Source: Rhodotorula mucilaginosa (lineage: Eukaryota; Basidiomycota; Microbotryomycetes; Sporidiobolales; Sporidiobolaceae). Taken from it: 64,000 nucleotides of DNA. Shown here piece by piece: positions 9,980 through 20,636 of this stretch. The notes below the pieces were generated by a model. That model had not been told where the DNA came from, made no database searches, and saw only the letters and a list, made by a program, of their open reading frames with translations. Position 1 is the first letter of the stretch, and each line of letters begins with the position of its first letter. The position numbers were made by a program, and so were the translations under genes. The stretch covers positions 124,001-188,000 of the forward strand of contig CP137868.1 of NCBI GenBank assembly GCA_034406715.1, read 5' to 3'.

Positions 9980-11837
9980 TTAGTACTCGAGGTTCTCCTC
10001 GTCCATTCCCTCGGCCGCGACCTCTTCGTCTGCGCGCGGAAAGCCAAAGAGGGTGTTAGTCTCGTCCTAGGGAAAGCGACACAAGGAGGAAAAGAGAGAG
10101 AGGACTTGCAATCTTTCTCGAGGGCGGCAAGGTCCTCGCGAGCCTCGGAGAACTCGCCCTCCTCCATACCCTCGCCGACGAACCAGTGCACGAACGCGCG
10201 CTTCGAGTACAGCAAGTCGAACTTGCGGTCGAGGCGACTCCACGCCGTCGCGATCGCCGTCGTGTTCGAGAGCATGCACAGCGAACGCGAGACCTTGGCG
10301 AGGTCGCCACCGGGCACGTTCGCCGGCGGCTCGTTGCAGATGCCGAGCTTGAAGCCCGTAGGGCACCAGTCGACGAACTGGATCGTCCGCTTCGTCTTGA
10401 TCGCCGCGACGGCCGAGTTGACGTCCTTCGGGACGACGTCGCCGCGGTACAGGAGCGCGCACGCCATGTACTTGCCCTGGCGCGGGTCGCACTTGACCAT
10501 CTGGTTGTTCGGCTCGAAGCACGAGTGCGTCAACTCGGAAACCGAGTTGGCCTCGTGCGACGCCTTCGAGGCCGAGATGATCGGAGCGTAGGTCGCGAGC
10601 GGGAAGTGGATCCGCGGGAACGGGACCAGATTCGTCTGGAACTCGTTCAGGTCGACGTTGAGCGAACCGTCGAACCGGAGCGAGGCCGTGATCGACGAGA
10701 CGACCTGCGCAATGATGCGGTTCAGGTTCTTGAAGCCCGGCGACTGGATGCCGAGGTTCTTGCGGCAAATGTCGTAGATGGCTGCGAGCGGGTATGAATC
10801 AGCTCTTTGAATCGACTCCCAAAAAAAAAAAACCCCGAGAGAGAGGAACCCACCCTCGTTGTCGACCATGAAGGAGCAGTCGACGTGCTCGAGGGTGGTG
10901 TGGGTCGTCAGGATCGAGTTGTACGGCTCGACGACGGACGACGAGAGCGACGGGGCCGGGTAGACCGAGAACTCGAGCTTGCTCTTCTTGCCATAGTCGC
11001 CCGAGAGCTTCTCGAGGAGGAGGGCGCCAAAGCCCGAGCCCGTGCCGCCACCGAACGAGTGGAAGACAAAGAAGCCCTGGAGGCCGTCGGCGTTGTCGGC
11101 GAGCTTGCGGATGCGGTCGCACGTCGTGTCGATCAACTCTTTGCCGACCTGCGGATCGGATCCCACCATCGATCAGGTCAGCTCTGGAGAAATCACATCG
11201 GGCATCCCCTTGCGCGCGCACGCACAGTGTAGTGACCACGGGCGTAGTTGTTGGCGGCGTCCTCCTTGCCGTTGATGAGGGTCTCGGGGTGGAAGAGCTG
11301 GCGGTAGTCACCCGTGCGAACCTGTTGAGAAAGAGAGCGTGTCAGCTGGTGCGCATGGACCTCCCTGCAGTGTAAGAAAGGGTGGCGACTCACCTCGTCG
11401 ACGACCGAGGGCTCGAGGTCGACGTAGATCGAGCGGGGGACGTACTTGCCCGAGCCCGTCTCTGAGAAAAAGGTCGAGAAGCCGCCGTTCGAGTTTTGCT
11501 TGTCCGGGTCCTCGTTGACGATGCGGCCGTCGGGACCGAGGCCGTGCTCGAGGCAGTAAAGCTCCCAGCAGCTGTGAGGTCGTCGCGTCAGGTCAGTCGG
11601 GGGGATACGACGCGTCCAAACAGAGAGAGTGGTGAACGCACGCGTTTCCGATCTGGACACCGGCCTGACCGACCGAGATGGAGATGATCTCTGTGTGCGA
11701 GTCGGTGTCAGCGCCTCTGTGCGGCTAGGCGCGTGTGCGAGGTGGGTCGGGGGGTGGAAGGACGAGAGGCCCCAACACGCCGACGACGACACGGCTCTGA
11801 GCGGGAGGAGTTGGAGCGAGCAGCGCTTACCACGCAT
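9980..11837 (-). CDS. TUB1: Alpha-tubulin
   Basis: Complement of join(9980..10029, 10110..10781, 10854..11148, 11226..11321, 11394..11571, 11642..11690, 11831..11837), 448 aa, the normal length. It forms alpha/beta heterodimers for spindle and cytoplasmic microtubules. The start [20 protein letters not shown], the nucleotide-binding loop [16 protein letters not shown], and the alpha-type segment [20 protein letters not shown] are all intact. The C-terminus ends in an acidic tail with a final Tyr (EENLEY), as in tyrosinated alpha-tubulins. Exon 1 has only seven coding bases. The last intron uses a GC donor: GAT T|GCAAGT ... CAG|AC restores the expected KDYEEV. Beta-tubulin is excluded by the alpha-type insertions and tail. 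Confidence 0.96.
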
Positions 11838-12724
11838 GATGAGTTGAGTGGAGTGGTCGACGAGGCTTCCGAGAGAGAGAGCTGTGAGCTGCGAGAGCGA
11901 GGGGTCAATCCGAGAGTTGAGGGACCGCGAGACGCGTGTTTGCTCGGCGACGAGGGCGCGGGCAGAGGTGCGAGTTGGACGGGTCGACTCACGAGGAGTG
12001 TACGCGTGTACGGGGGTCTCTAGCGCGTCCGTAAAGCTACGACGGGACTGCAGAGAGGCGAGTGGGCGAAAGCCAACCCGCAACACGACGTCGGCGTCGG
12101 CGTTTGTCCAATTGCAAGTTCGACGCTACACTCGACGCGACGCGTGTTCTAGACTCGCATCCACTCCGGAGTATAGCTTGTGCTGTCTGCTGCTCTGCCG
12201 AGTCGCTTTGTCTCCTCTAGCTGGCTTCGCTTCTCCTCAGCCCCGAAACTCACCCTCACCGCGTGCGTGTAACGCGTGCTGCTACCTGATTCCACGCTCC
12301 GACCCGACCATTGCTACGCTCTCAAGTACTCCCGGACCAGACTTGCACCGCTTCGGAACGGAACGACTCGAGGAGCACGACTCACGGCGGCCCTTGTCCT
12401 CCGAGCTACCCCCCCGCTTGGATCGCTCGCTCGCTCCTTGCCTCCGGAGAACAAAGTCGCCCACATGCTTGTCCTGCACCCAAAGCTCCTGTCTTTGCGT
12501 GCGCGTACGGCCAGGCTTCGTTTGTCTTCCCGCTTGAAACGCGGCCCTTTGCCGTCCTCGCTTCTTTGCTCTGCCCGCACTCGCCCGCTGCCTTCCACCC
12601 AGTCTTCTCCGAGCCAGTGAGTGGTCCTCTCCGCAAAGTTCCCGTCTGCGCATCCTCTCGCTCGGCGCTGCGCGAATGCGTATCGTTTGACAGGTGACCG
12701 CTCACACACTCCGTACCTCTGCAG
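11838..12724. promoter_or_regulatory. Divergent promoter, alpha-tubulin / BTB gene
   Basis: About 890 bp between the start codons. A possible 5' UTR intron of the BTB gene runs from a GTGAGT at 12617 to the CTGCAG just before its ATG at 12725. No other gene was recognised. Confidence 0.5.
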
Positions 12725-15417
12725 ATGGCGGCGACCCTGCGATCCGCTCTGCGCGGCACCCCACCCACCTGTCCACTACCGCCGCTGCCTTGCCCCTCAG
12801 AGTCCCACGCCACCACCCCGACGGCTCTGCGATCGCGCTTCTCCGCCGAAACGCTCATGATCAAACCTTCGCCGTCCAAAAAAACCCTCAAGAACTTCTT
12901 CTCGGCCTCGAGCCCCACAGATGGGTCCGCCCCGGCGTTGTTGTCCTCGACCATGACGACGACGAGGCGCTACCACCGTCGACTCTCTGCCACTCAAGCC
13001 GCGCGAGCCGCTCGCGAAGAAGAAGAACACGTGCGAGACTCAGCCCGCTTCGGTCACTTCCCCTCGGCGAGCGAGTCTCGCCTCGACCTCAACACCACCA
13101 CCAGTCCCTCCAATTCGACACCGGACTACCACCAGCCCCCGTCGCCTCCTCCTCCTGAACAAGCTCGCCGCGGCTCATTCGCAGGGATCGGTCGCAGTCG
13201 CTCGCGTTCCCGTTCGAGACCTTCTTTACGCGGACGGAGGGCTTCCTCTTCGAACGGAAACGGAAACGGGAACGGGAACGGGACCGGCATTGGAGCGCTC
13301 GACGCGGCGGCTGACAAGTTGGCCGGAGTGGCGCGAGAAGCGCTCGGCAAGTTTACTACGAGTGGGCGACACCGCGCGCCGCGACAGCAGAGCAACAGCG
13401 AAACGAGCAGTGCGAGACATTCTTTTGCCTCCTCCTCGGCCTCCGCCTCCGCGCCTCAACCGCCGCCTGCTGCTGCTCGCTTCGATCTGCACAACGTCGA
13501 GGAACCGACGAATCAGCATGTCCGGGAACTCTCGGCCGGCTCGGCGGCCACCGGTTCCAGTACGACGTCGCCTAGCAGTGTCCACCGTCGAGGTCGAGGT
13601 CGACCCCTCCCCGAGCTCGCCGCCACTCGTCCGCGTCCAAAACACCTCCCCGCCAACCCGCGACCCGCCGCTCCCCCCTCGCCCACGATCCCCCCTCTCA
13701 ACTACACCTCGCACACCACCACCAACAACAACACCAACTTCCGAGCGCACGCAGTCCGCGTTCCCTCATCCGAGATCCTCCGCTCGCACGAGTATCTCGA
13801 CTTGTTTGTGCGACTTGATGTCGGGGGGCAGTCGAGTTATATGACGACGGTGGCGACTTTGCTTGAGGCAGAGGATGGAGGAGGGAAACTCGGCGAGTTT
13901 GTCGCGGCGCTGCTCTTCCTCGAGAAGGGTTCTATGGCGTCCGGATCTTCGCTCGCGCCCATCGACGACGATGAACCGGAACAGTCGCCGTCTCGGCACG
14001 CAACCTCCTCGCAGCCGGCACCACCGCCGCTCCCGCATTCCCCATTCCCCTTCGCGGCTGACGAGATCTCCCTTTTCGAGCCCGGATCTCCCTTCGCCGA
14101 TCCCGCCGCCAGCCCCTCCTCGTCGATCGAGCCGCTCGTTCACACCGCCGCTACCACCCTCCTCGGCGAGCACTTTGCCTTCTCGTTGCCAGCCCTCGCC
14201 GCTGCTTCGTCTCCAACTACGCCCACACTCAAGGAAGTCTCGCCGAGTCAGAATGCGCAGAGAGTGTGGCTCGTCCCGTCGCCGACTTTGCCTTCGGGTA
14301 CTAAACACACATCAGTGTATCCCGACTTTGGCCCAGTGCGAGCCTCCGTCGTCTCGGTAAAAGCTGAAGAAGACACTGTCCTTCCCGCCATGGTGTTTGA
14401 TGAGCTCGATCTCCCTCCTCTCCACATCGCTTCGTCGTCGTCGTGCTCCTCCTCCTCCTCCGCCACCTCGGGCAATTCAGAGTCTTCGTCTTTGTCGTCC
14501 TCCTCCTCCTCCGAGCCCGAATCGTTCATCGATTTCGGCACCCCTGGCGACACGCCGAAGCGTCCGCATTTCGAAGTCATGCGCGAACAGTTGTTTCGTC
14601 GACAGGCTGACGACGCACAAGCTCGGTCGTTGCTGGCGTTGGAAGGGGCGGTACATGTTCGAAAGTCGCTGACTTACGGAGAGGTGCAACGGCCGGTGAG
14701 TACACTCTTTGCGCGGTGGGTCTCTTACGGAAGGCTGATGTTGACCGCCCTTTGCACGCTCAGGAGGACCAAGTTTTCCCGGTCGAAGCACGGACCAAAC
14801 CAGCCTTCGAGTGCGCCGCATCCTCCAAAGAGCACAACCACGCCTCTTCCTGCCGGGAGATGGAGTCTGCTCAACTTGACACGGACGCCATCAAAGCTGA
14901 TACACCACGACTGAAGGTCAAAGGGGCCCAACTGCAGCAGCGCCTGTCTTCCTCAACCCGGGTGTCCACCCCTTTGGCGGACCGCACAATCGACATCTTC
15001 CTCGACCGCACCGACTTCCCCATCTCCTCGCCTTATCATCCTGCCGAGTCCGGCGCTGTCGAAGTCGCGACGGTCTACTCGGCGTTGCTGGCTTTCCTCC
15101 GCGGAGGCGCATTTCCGGCGGTGCTTTCCATTCCAGAGTTCGATCCGACCATACCGATGTCCGCTTCCTCGGACTCGGGCACTCGTACCCTCCTCCGCCC
15201 GAGATCGGCTGCAGCCATCTCCTACCTCGCCACGTTCAAGACGATCAAGGAGGAGGCTCGCTGGCTCGGCCTGCAAGCTGCCGAACGCGCCTGCGACCGT
15301 TACATCAAGCATCTTTCTCGACTCGCTTCAGCAGGATCAGGTGGTGGCAGCTCTATCAATCGCGACATGAGAAAGATGCAGACCGAGAAGGCTCAGGGAC
15401 GAGAAGGGTGGATCTGA
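12725..15417 (+). CDS. BTB/T1-like (KCTD-type) domain protein
   Basis: Exons join(12725..14695, 14764..15417), 874 aa. The first 350 residues are Ser/Pro-rich and disordered, with an NGNGNG run encoded by a GGGAAC-like repeat near 13255-13285. At about residues 355-395 the sequence DLFVRLDVGGQSSYMTTVATLL matches the opening of a T1/KCTD BTB domain. The rest of the fold appears after a long insertion, at about 731-845: TIDIFLDRTDFPIS, YSALLAFLRGGAFP and EEARWLGLQAAERAC, the usual iFiDRd...fLR.G...EA.yy.l order. Between the halves lie about 330 residues of Ser/Pro/Glu-rich sequence. KCTD-type proteins often tetramerise or act as cullin-3 adaptors, but that role here is inference. The start follows a possible 5' UTR intron acceptor directly. 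Confidence 0.6.
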
Positions 15418-15575
15418 GCAAACGGTGCGACTATGCTCGTAGTCTTGTCGATACGTTGATACTGTATAGGTCCATCTCTCATCTATCGAGACCGACGTGA
15501 GCCAGAAAGCCAGTGAGTGGGCGAAGGGTGAAATATTAGCATGTGGGTATTCTATTTACAAATTGGTCGAGCGGT

Positions 15576-17466
15576 TCATTTCTTGGCCTCCTCCGACGCC
15601 GGCGCCTCGAGCATCTTGTGACCCGTCATCTGCTCCTGCACCATCCGAGCCCATTCCAGGCTCTCCTCGCGCGTAAAACCGGGCTTCGTTCCCTGAAGTT
15701 TCGCACTTTGGTGCACCATCGCAACCGGGTTGAAGTCGTCCCTGCGCAGGTTCGCCAGGCTGTGGTTGACGAAGCGGTGACCGGCTTCGTCGGCGCGGAC
15801 GACCCGGATCAGGTCGATCATCTGGGCGTCGTCCGGAAGACGCCAGAAATCTTTGGCGACCTGCGGGACCTTTGCTTCGCCGCCGGGAGTCCATTCGGGA
15901 ATTTCGCCACGCTCAATCGCCTCAATAGCGTGTGTGTACGTTTTGACGGCTGTGGACGTTACGGTTAGACCAGTGTAGTGGCGAGAAAAGGGAAAGGTCC
16001 AGAACAGAGCTCGCCTTCTTCCTCCTGGGAAAGTGCAAAACCGCATCAGTTTGTTTGCGGTAACCAGATCAAGTATAGCAAAAGTACGTACCAGGTAGCC
16101 GACAAACCGGTGGCAGGCCCTCGGAGCTTTGGGAGAGGAAGGCCAATTTAGCACAATGCAGCGAGAATCCTGGGCGGAGTGAGGGGCTGCACGTACAGAT
16201 GAGGTATGTGAAGAAGAACGCGTTCGTGAAGACGCCCTGAGCAAGCAAGACCATAAATCGGAAAAAGTAGCCAGGTTGGCGGATCTATGCGGCGCGGAGA
16301 ACAGTCAGAAGTCGAGTCTGCGTGGTAACCGAAAAAGAAGGCACAAACCTTCATGAACGTCAGGAGATGCATCCGCTCGTTCTCGGCCTCTTCCAGCAAG
16401 GTGCGGATCCATCCTCCATCGCGGCTGAGTATGGAAACGAGGGTCAGTATGAGGCTGCAGTCAGAAACGCACGATCCTACTTACCGCATCAGGCGAAGCG
16501 AGTGGAGATGCCGGAGCATGGCGGCGGTGAAGCCCGGGACACCTGCGATAGACTCGAGCTATATATGTGCATGTCAGGTTCGATTCCGAGAGCGAGAAAG
16601 GAGTGAAAGAGCGTACGAAGAGCTGCAGGAAAGAGAAACAAGGTCAGCGCCGATGAACGACTTGCAATATTTCCCCCCTCAACGTCGACTCACAATGCGC
16701 GCCATCCACTGCTTCTCTGTCATCAGGTATCCCTCCTTCTGCAATTCGGCGATTGACTGACGTTCGCACAGAAGAAAAAGTCAGTTGTCGGCCCGCAGAA
16801 ATCGGCGCGATGAGGAGCAGCATACCAGGTTCTCTTTGCCGGCCTTTTTCGCCGCCGCCCGAGCCGCGTCCGGGTCAGAGTGCTGGAAAGTGTCGAGAGA
16901 GATCAGCATGCAGGTTCGCTGGCATGCGAATCGGGCAGAGACGGCGTACCTTGTAACCCGTGACCAAATCGAACCCAGCCCGCGCCGCCTTGACCATCCA
17001 CTTGGCCAACCTGTCCGTCATGTTCTCCGGCGGCCGCTCGACAATCTGGATCGCGTCGAGTTCTTCTTGGGTGTAGACGGGGTGCGCGAGAACCCAGTCT
17101 TCGTGCGGGCGGGAGAGGCGCCATTCCGTCGTGGCGGCGTTCGGAGCCGCGTCGGACGGGCTCGCATTGGTAGTAGCAGGCAGAGTCGGGGAAGAAACAG
17201 CGGGGTGGCCGTCTGCGATGTTGACGATGGGTCAGCAACTTGACTCGCGGGTTCCCATCTCGGGAGGAAAAGCGAGCCCCGAAGCCTAACGCACCTCGTC
17301 CATGGGGTTCAAACGAGCGTTGGAGCTCTTCGTGAAGCTTGAGTGAAGGCTGTGGCGAGAGCAGCCAAGTCGATGAAGTAAAGTTGCGGCAGCAGAGGCC
17401 CGGAGCTGCTGTTGTTGCCCTTCTCAGAGCGGAGCGGGTGAGAGCTGGCCTCAACATGAGCGACAT
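15576..17466 (-). CDS. AOX1: Alternative oxidase, mitochondrial
   Basis: Complement of join(15576..15949, 16015..16024, 16092..16126, 16197..16284, 16349..16424, 16485..16558, 16617..16622, 16694..16756, 16826..16882, 16950..17212, 17295..17466), 405 aa. It is the inner-membrane ubiquinol oxidase that passes electrons to oxygen, bypassing complexes III and IV. The N-terminus is a presequence ([20 protein letters not shown]). The di-iron motifs are all present: [22 protein letters not shown] and RADEAGHR (Glu189, Glu228, His231, one Glu of 279-281, Glu336, His339). Two exons are tiny: six bases coding Leu-Phe just before LESI, and ten bases coding most of EEEA. The intron after the latter has a GC donor (GCGAGC). 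A weaker GT donor nearby would insert extra residues into the invariant EEEAV motif, so the GC choice is preferred. Confidence 0.93.
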
Positions 17467-18070
17467 GGTGCGTGAACGTAGGTGTGTGCGAATGAAGGTG
17501 TGCACAGGAGTACGTGTGAAAGAGAAGGCAAGAGAAAGCAGAGCCTGGCAGCCGGACACAGATCTGCTTGATGATCATGCGGCTGCCTCCGAGAGCCAGG
17601 TCTCGTCGCCACACTTTCCCAAACCGAGATCCGTCCGTATCGAGCAGCATTTTGCGACTCGTGAGTACGTACGATACAGGCGCGCAGCTATACCAGCCAG
17701 ATCGGACAGGGTTTAAGGGTAGAAGAGCGGGTCGTCGAAGCCACTTTCACGTGGATCTCGCGCCTCGATCGCTCCGGACTTTCCGTTCGACTTTACGCCC
17801 GTCGAGCATGCCCGTACCTATCGCGATCCCTCGCATTCGAGTCGACAGCAAGAGAGCATCGTTGCGCGCTCGTGGACCGGCGCAGAGTCAATGCCTCGAC
17901 GTCGCATCGGAGCAAGTCGGCTCCACGCTTCGGGGTGTCTCGGTGCGGCGAACGAAAAAATAAGCAAAGATCATACTGATCGATTACAGTACTCACTCGC
18001 CGTCGAGGCATGTACGACATGAAAGCGTAGGGACAACAACATCAAGCGAGAAAGAAAGCGTTTTGTGTGA
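17467..18070. other. Intergenic, AOX promoter side
   Basis: About 600 nt between the AOX start codon and the stop of the next minus-strand gene. It should hold the AOX promoter and 5' UTR and the neighbour's 3' UTR. Several short frames are open but none shows a family motif. Confidence 0.45.
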
Positions 18071-20323
18071 TCACATGCCGGTTGTAGCGCCACCGTCCGG
18101 TAAGGGGATCCCCTGAGCGTGCGCGGCGGCGTGCACGAGCGTCAACAGCTGTGACAGCGCCGGTCCGCCCATGCTCGCCAAGTCGAGATTGACCGCCGCG
18201 CCAGCGACAGCGGGCTCCTGCTCGGACGTCGTTGTCGTGGCGGACGGCCGCGTTGCGAGCGGCGTCAGCTCATCATCGGCGGCGGTGGCGTCGTCTCCCC
18301 CCCCTCCTTCTCCTGCTTCTTCTTGCCTGCGCCTCTGCCCATCACCATCGCCGTCGTCATCGCTATCATCGCCGCCACCGTCGCTGCTGCTGCTGCTCTC
18401 CTCCGAACTCTCCACCTGGTACTCGCCGCCGTCCGACTCGCTCTCGCCCGCCAGCGGCGTCAATATCGCGACTCCTTGTTGTTGTTGTTGCATCGACGAA
18501 GACGACGGCCCTCCGGTCGCAGTCGCATAGGCGCTCGCGCTTCCAACACCAACGTGGTGTTGAGACGACGAGGAAGAAGCGGTCGCCGCCGCCAACCTCC
18601 GCTCGAGGTCGTTGCACTTTTCCTCCAACCACCTGCACCGCTCCCGCATCATAGCATTCTCGGCCTCGATCCCCTTGACCCGCTCCGCCTCGGCCGCCTG
18701 CTTCTCCTTGTCCTCCTTCCTCTTGAGCGCCATCCGTTCCGCCGCTTGCTCGCGCCGACGTTGCGCCGCTTCTTCCGGCGTAAACATTCGCCGACGAGGT
18801 TTCCGGGCTGGTTTCTCGGGCGCTGGTGCGGCGGCTGCGGGAATGGGAGCGGGAGCAGGAGCGGGCGCCGGGACCGCCGCCGTGGTGCTCGTAGTTGGTG
18901 GTGGTGGAGGCATGTTCAGCGCCGGCGGAACCGGTAAGCTGTAGAGCCTGTGTTGTTGTTGCTGCTGCTGCTCAGAGCCTGCCGATCCCGCACGTCCAGC
19001 TGCCGACGACGACGGCGGCGGCGGCCGTGCCTCTGGTGCGGGGGAGAGGTTCGCCAGAGGTTCCCCAAAAGCGGGAAGTACGTCCGGGCGTCTCGTTGTG
19101 GTCGAGTTCGTCTCGTTCTCAGCGACGGGAGAGAGCGCCGCCCGCCTGCGAGGAACCGTCGTCGTCGTCGTCGCCGTCGTCATTTTGCGCCGTTTGCGCG
19201 GCGGCTGCGGCGGAGTCGGCGGCGTTTGAGCGTCCACCCCGGCGGGAGAGTCTTCGAACGCCGACGTGGCGGGGGAAGAACGACTGCGACGCGGAGAGGT
19301 GCGAACGCCGGTGGTGGCAGAGGCAGAGGTCATGGGGTGATGATGGCGATGCGCCGACAAGTCGGGCAGAGGGTCGTTCAAAGCACTCGTCAAGAGGGCA
19401 ATCTCGCGCGCAAACTCGTCGCTCGTGATCCCACTCTCCCCGCTCGCCCTCGTCGCCATCCCTCCCCGACCCGCCGCCCCCGAACCCACCCCATCCTCAT
19501 TCTCTGTCCAATCGCCATCGGCCCGTTCGCGCGCGAGCAAGTCGCCCCAGAAATCGCTCGCGGGCGCGTTCGGATCAAAGTCGGGGTCGTCGTCCTCGTC
19601 TTCGGACGAAGGAAAGTCGAAAAAGTCGTTGAACAACAGGGTCGACATGGTCGGATTCGGGTCCTCGTCGTTGTTGCTGATCGTGTTGGCGTTGGCGTTG
19701 TTTACAGCAGCAGCGGCGGTAGGAGCGGACGAAGCGGGACGAGGGACTCGAGGCATGCGACCCGAACGGGTCGGTTGCGGTTTGTAGACCGTGTTTCCGT
19801 GGCTGGTCGCGGATACGGAAGACATGCCGGCGCCACGCCCGTTCGCAGTCAGTTGCTGCTGATCAGCGACTGTTGTGGTCGGTCGAACTTGACGCGCTTC
19901 TTGGCTGCCCGACCCTTGCGGCTGTTGTTGCGGCTGGTGCGCCGGACCGACGACTCCGAGGTGCGCGCCGAGTTGGAGCAAGAGCTCGTACGTTCCGAGT
20001 TCGCTCAATTCTACCGCCGTCGGCGCCTGTCCCGGGCGAGGCGGACGCGGCGCATGGTGGTGGTGGTGAGAATCGACCGGAGTCGGCGCGTTACTCGACG
20101 AAGGCGGAGGAGGCGGTTGTTGCGCCTGGGGCGTCGGTTGCTGGTACGCAGGCGAGGACTGCGCCGGGGACGAAGCCGGCGCGTGGTTCGTCGTCGTCGT
20201 CGTCGCAGGCGAAGAAGTGGTCGAGTTGCCTGATTGTTTGAGCGCGCTGAGGAGCGAAGCGAGAGCGACGTGCGCGTCTCCGAGCGACGGGCGGTCCTGC
20301 GCGGCGGTCGCTCCGTTCGACAT
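18071..20323 (-). CDS. Low-complexity protein with basic coiled coil (bZIP-like)
   Basis: A single 750-aa exon from MSNGATAAQ (ATG at 20323) to a TGA at 18071. Most of the protein is disordered: Gln/Pro/Ala-rich N-terminus, acidic patch SSEDEDDDPDFDP, and Ser/Asp/Gly-rich C-terminus. At about residues 500-570 a Lys/Arg-rich segment (RKPRRRMFTPEEAAQRRREQ) runs into a helix with regular Leu/hydrophobic spacing ending KCNDLERRLAAA. This has the layout of a basic leucine zipper, but the Asn/Arg pattern of a standard bZIP basic region is not clear. It is best called a probable nuclear or transcription-related protein. An upstream GTACGC ... CGGCAG pair (20324-20408) suggests a 5' UTR intron ending right at the ATG. 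It is divergent from the Mpp6-like gene. Confidence 0.55.
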   Translation of the reverse strand: MSNGATAAQDRPSLGDAHVALASLLSALKQSGNSTTSSPATTTTTNHAPASSPAQSSPAYQQPTPQAQQPPPPPSSSNAPTPVDSHHHHHAPRPPRPGQAPTAVELSELGTYELLLQLGAHLGVVGPAHQPQQQPQGSGSQEARQVRPTTTVADQQQLTANGRGAGMSSVSATSHGNTVYKPQPTRSGRMPRVPRPASSAPTAAAAVNNANANTISNNDEDPNPTMSTLLFNDFFDFPSSEDEDDDPDFDPNAPASDFWGDLLARERADGDWTENEDGVGSGAAGRGGMATRASGESGITSDEFAREIALLTSALNDPLPDLSAHRHHHPMTSASATTGVRTSPRRSRSSPATSAFEDSPAGVDAQTPPTPPQPPRKRRKMTTATTTTTVPRRRAALSPVAENETNSTTTRRPDVLPAFGEPLANLSPAPEARPPPPSSSAAGRAGSAGSEQQQQQQHRLYSLPVPPALNMPPPPPTTSTTAAVPAPAPAPAPIPAAAAPAPEKPARKPRRRMFTPEEAAQRRREQAAERMALKRKEDKEKQAAEAERVKGIEAENAMMRERCRWLEEKCNDLERRLAAATASSSSSQHHVGVGSASAYATATGGPSSSSMQQQQQGVAILTPLAGESESDGGEYQVESSEESSSSSDGGGDDSDDDGDGDGQRRRQEEAGEGGGGDDATAADDELTPLATRPSATTTTSEQEPAVAGAAVNLDLASMGGPALSQLLTLVHAAAHAQGIPLPDGGATTGM

Positions 20324-20636
20324 CTGCCGTGTGCAGCGTGTGTCAGCCTGAACCGGTGCGCCTGCCTGCCTGGACGAGGTGTGAGAACGAGTGGGTGAAA
20401 TTGCGTACGTTCGCGTCGAGAAGAGGGGGGCGCGTTCGCACTCGTCACCGGCAGGCCCTGAGCCCTTGCAGAGCACGTCCACAGTTCTCCCTTCAGTCCC
20501 GGCTAGCACTCCCCTCGACAGCAGCCTTGCACGTGTTGCCTCGAGTGAAGCGTCGGGGAAGAAGAAAGCGGAGAGACGGCGACTTGCTCTCTTCGACCCG
20601 AGTCAGCTACGGGCGTCAGAGCCGAATACAGAAAAG
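20324..20636. promoter_or_regulatory. Divergent promoter, bZIP-like / Mpp6-like
   Basis: 313 bp between two start codons. The left 85 bp look like a 5' UTR intron of the minus-strand gene, leaving about 230 bp for both promoters. Confidence 0.4.

Noticed and set aside
9287-10591. 434-aa open frame on the plus strand
   Set aside because: It has no ATG at its head and runs antisense into alpha-tubulin.
13255-13290. GGGAAC-type tandem repeat as a separate element
   Set aside because: It is in frame within the BTB gene and encodes an Asn-Gly run, so it is ordinary coding low complexity.
16577-16590. A GGTTCGATTCC sequence identical to the tRNA B box
   Set aside because: The flanking bases do not pair as a T stem and no A box or acceptor stem fits upstream; it lies inside an AOX intron.
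18950-20233. 427-aa Arg-rich open frame on the plus strand
   Set aside because: It is opposite the single-exon low-complexity gene; its Arg-rich content is the complement of Ser/Pro/Ala codons.
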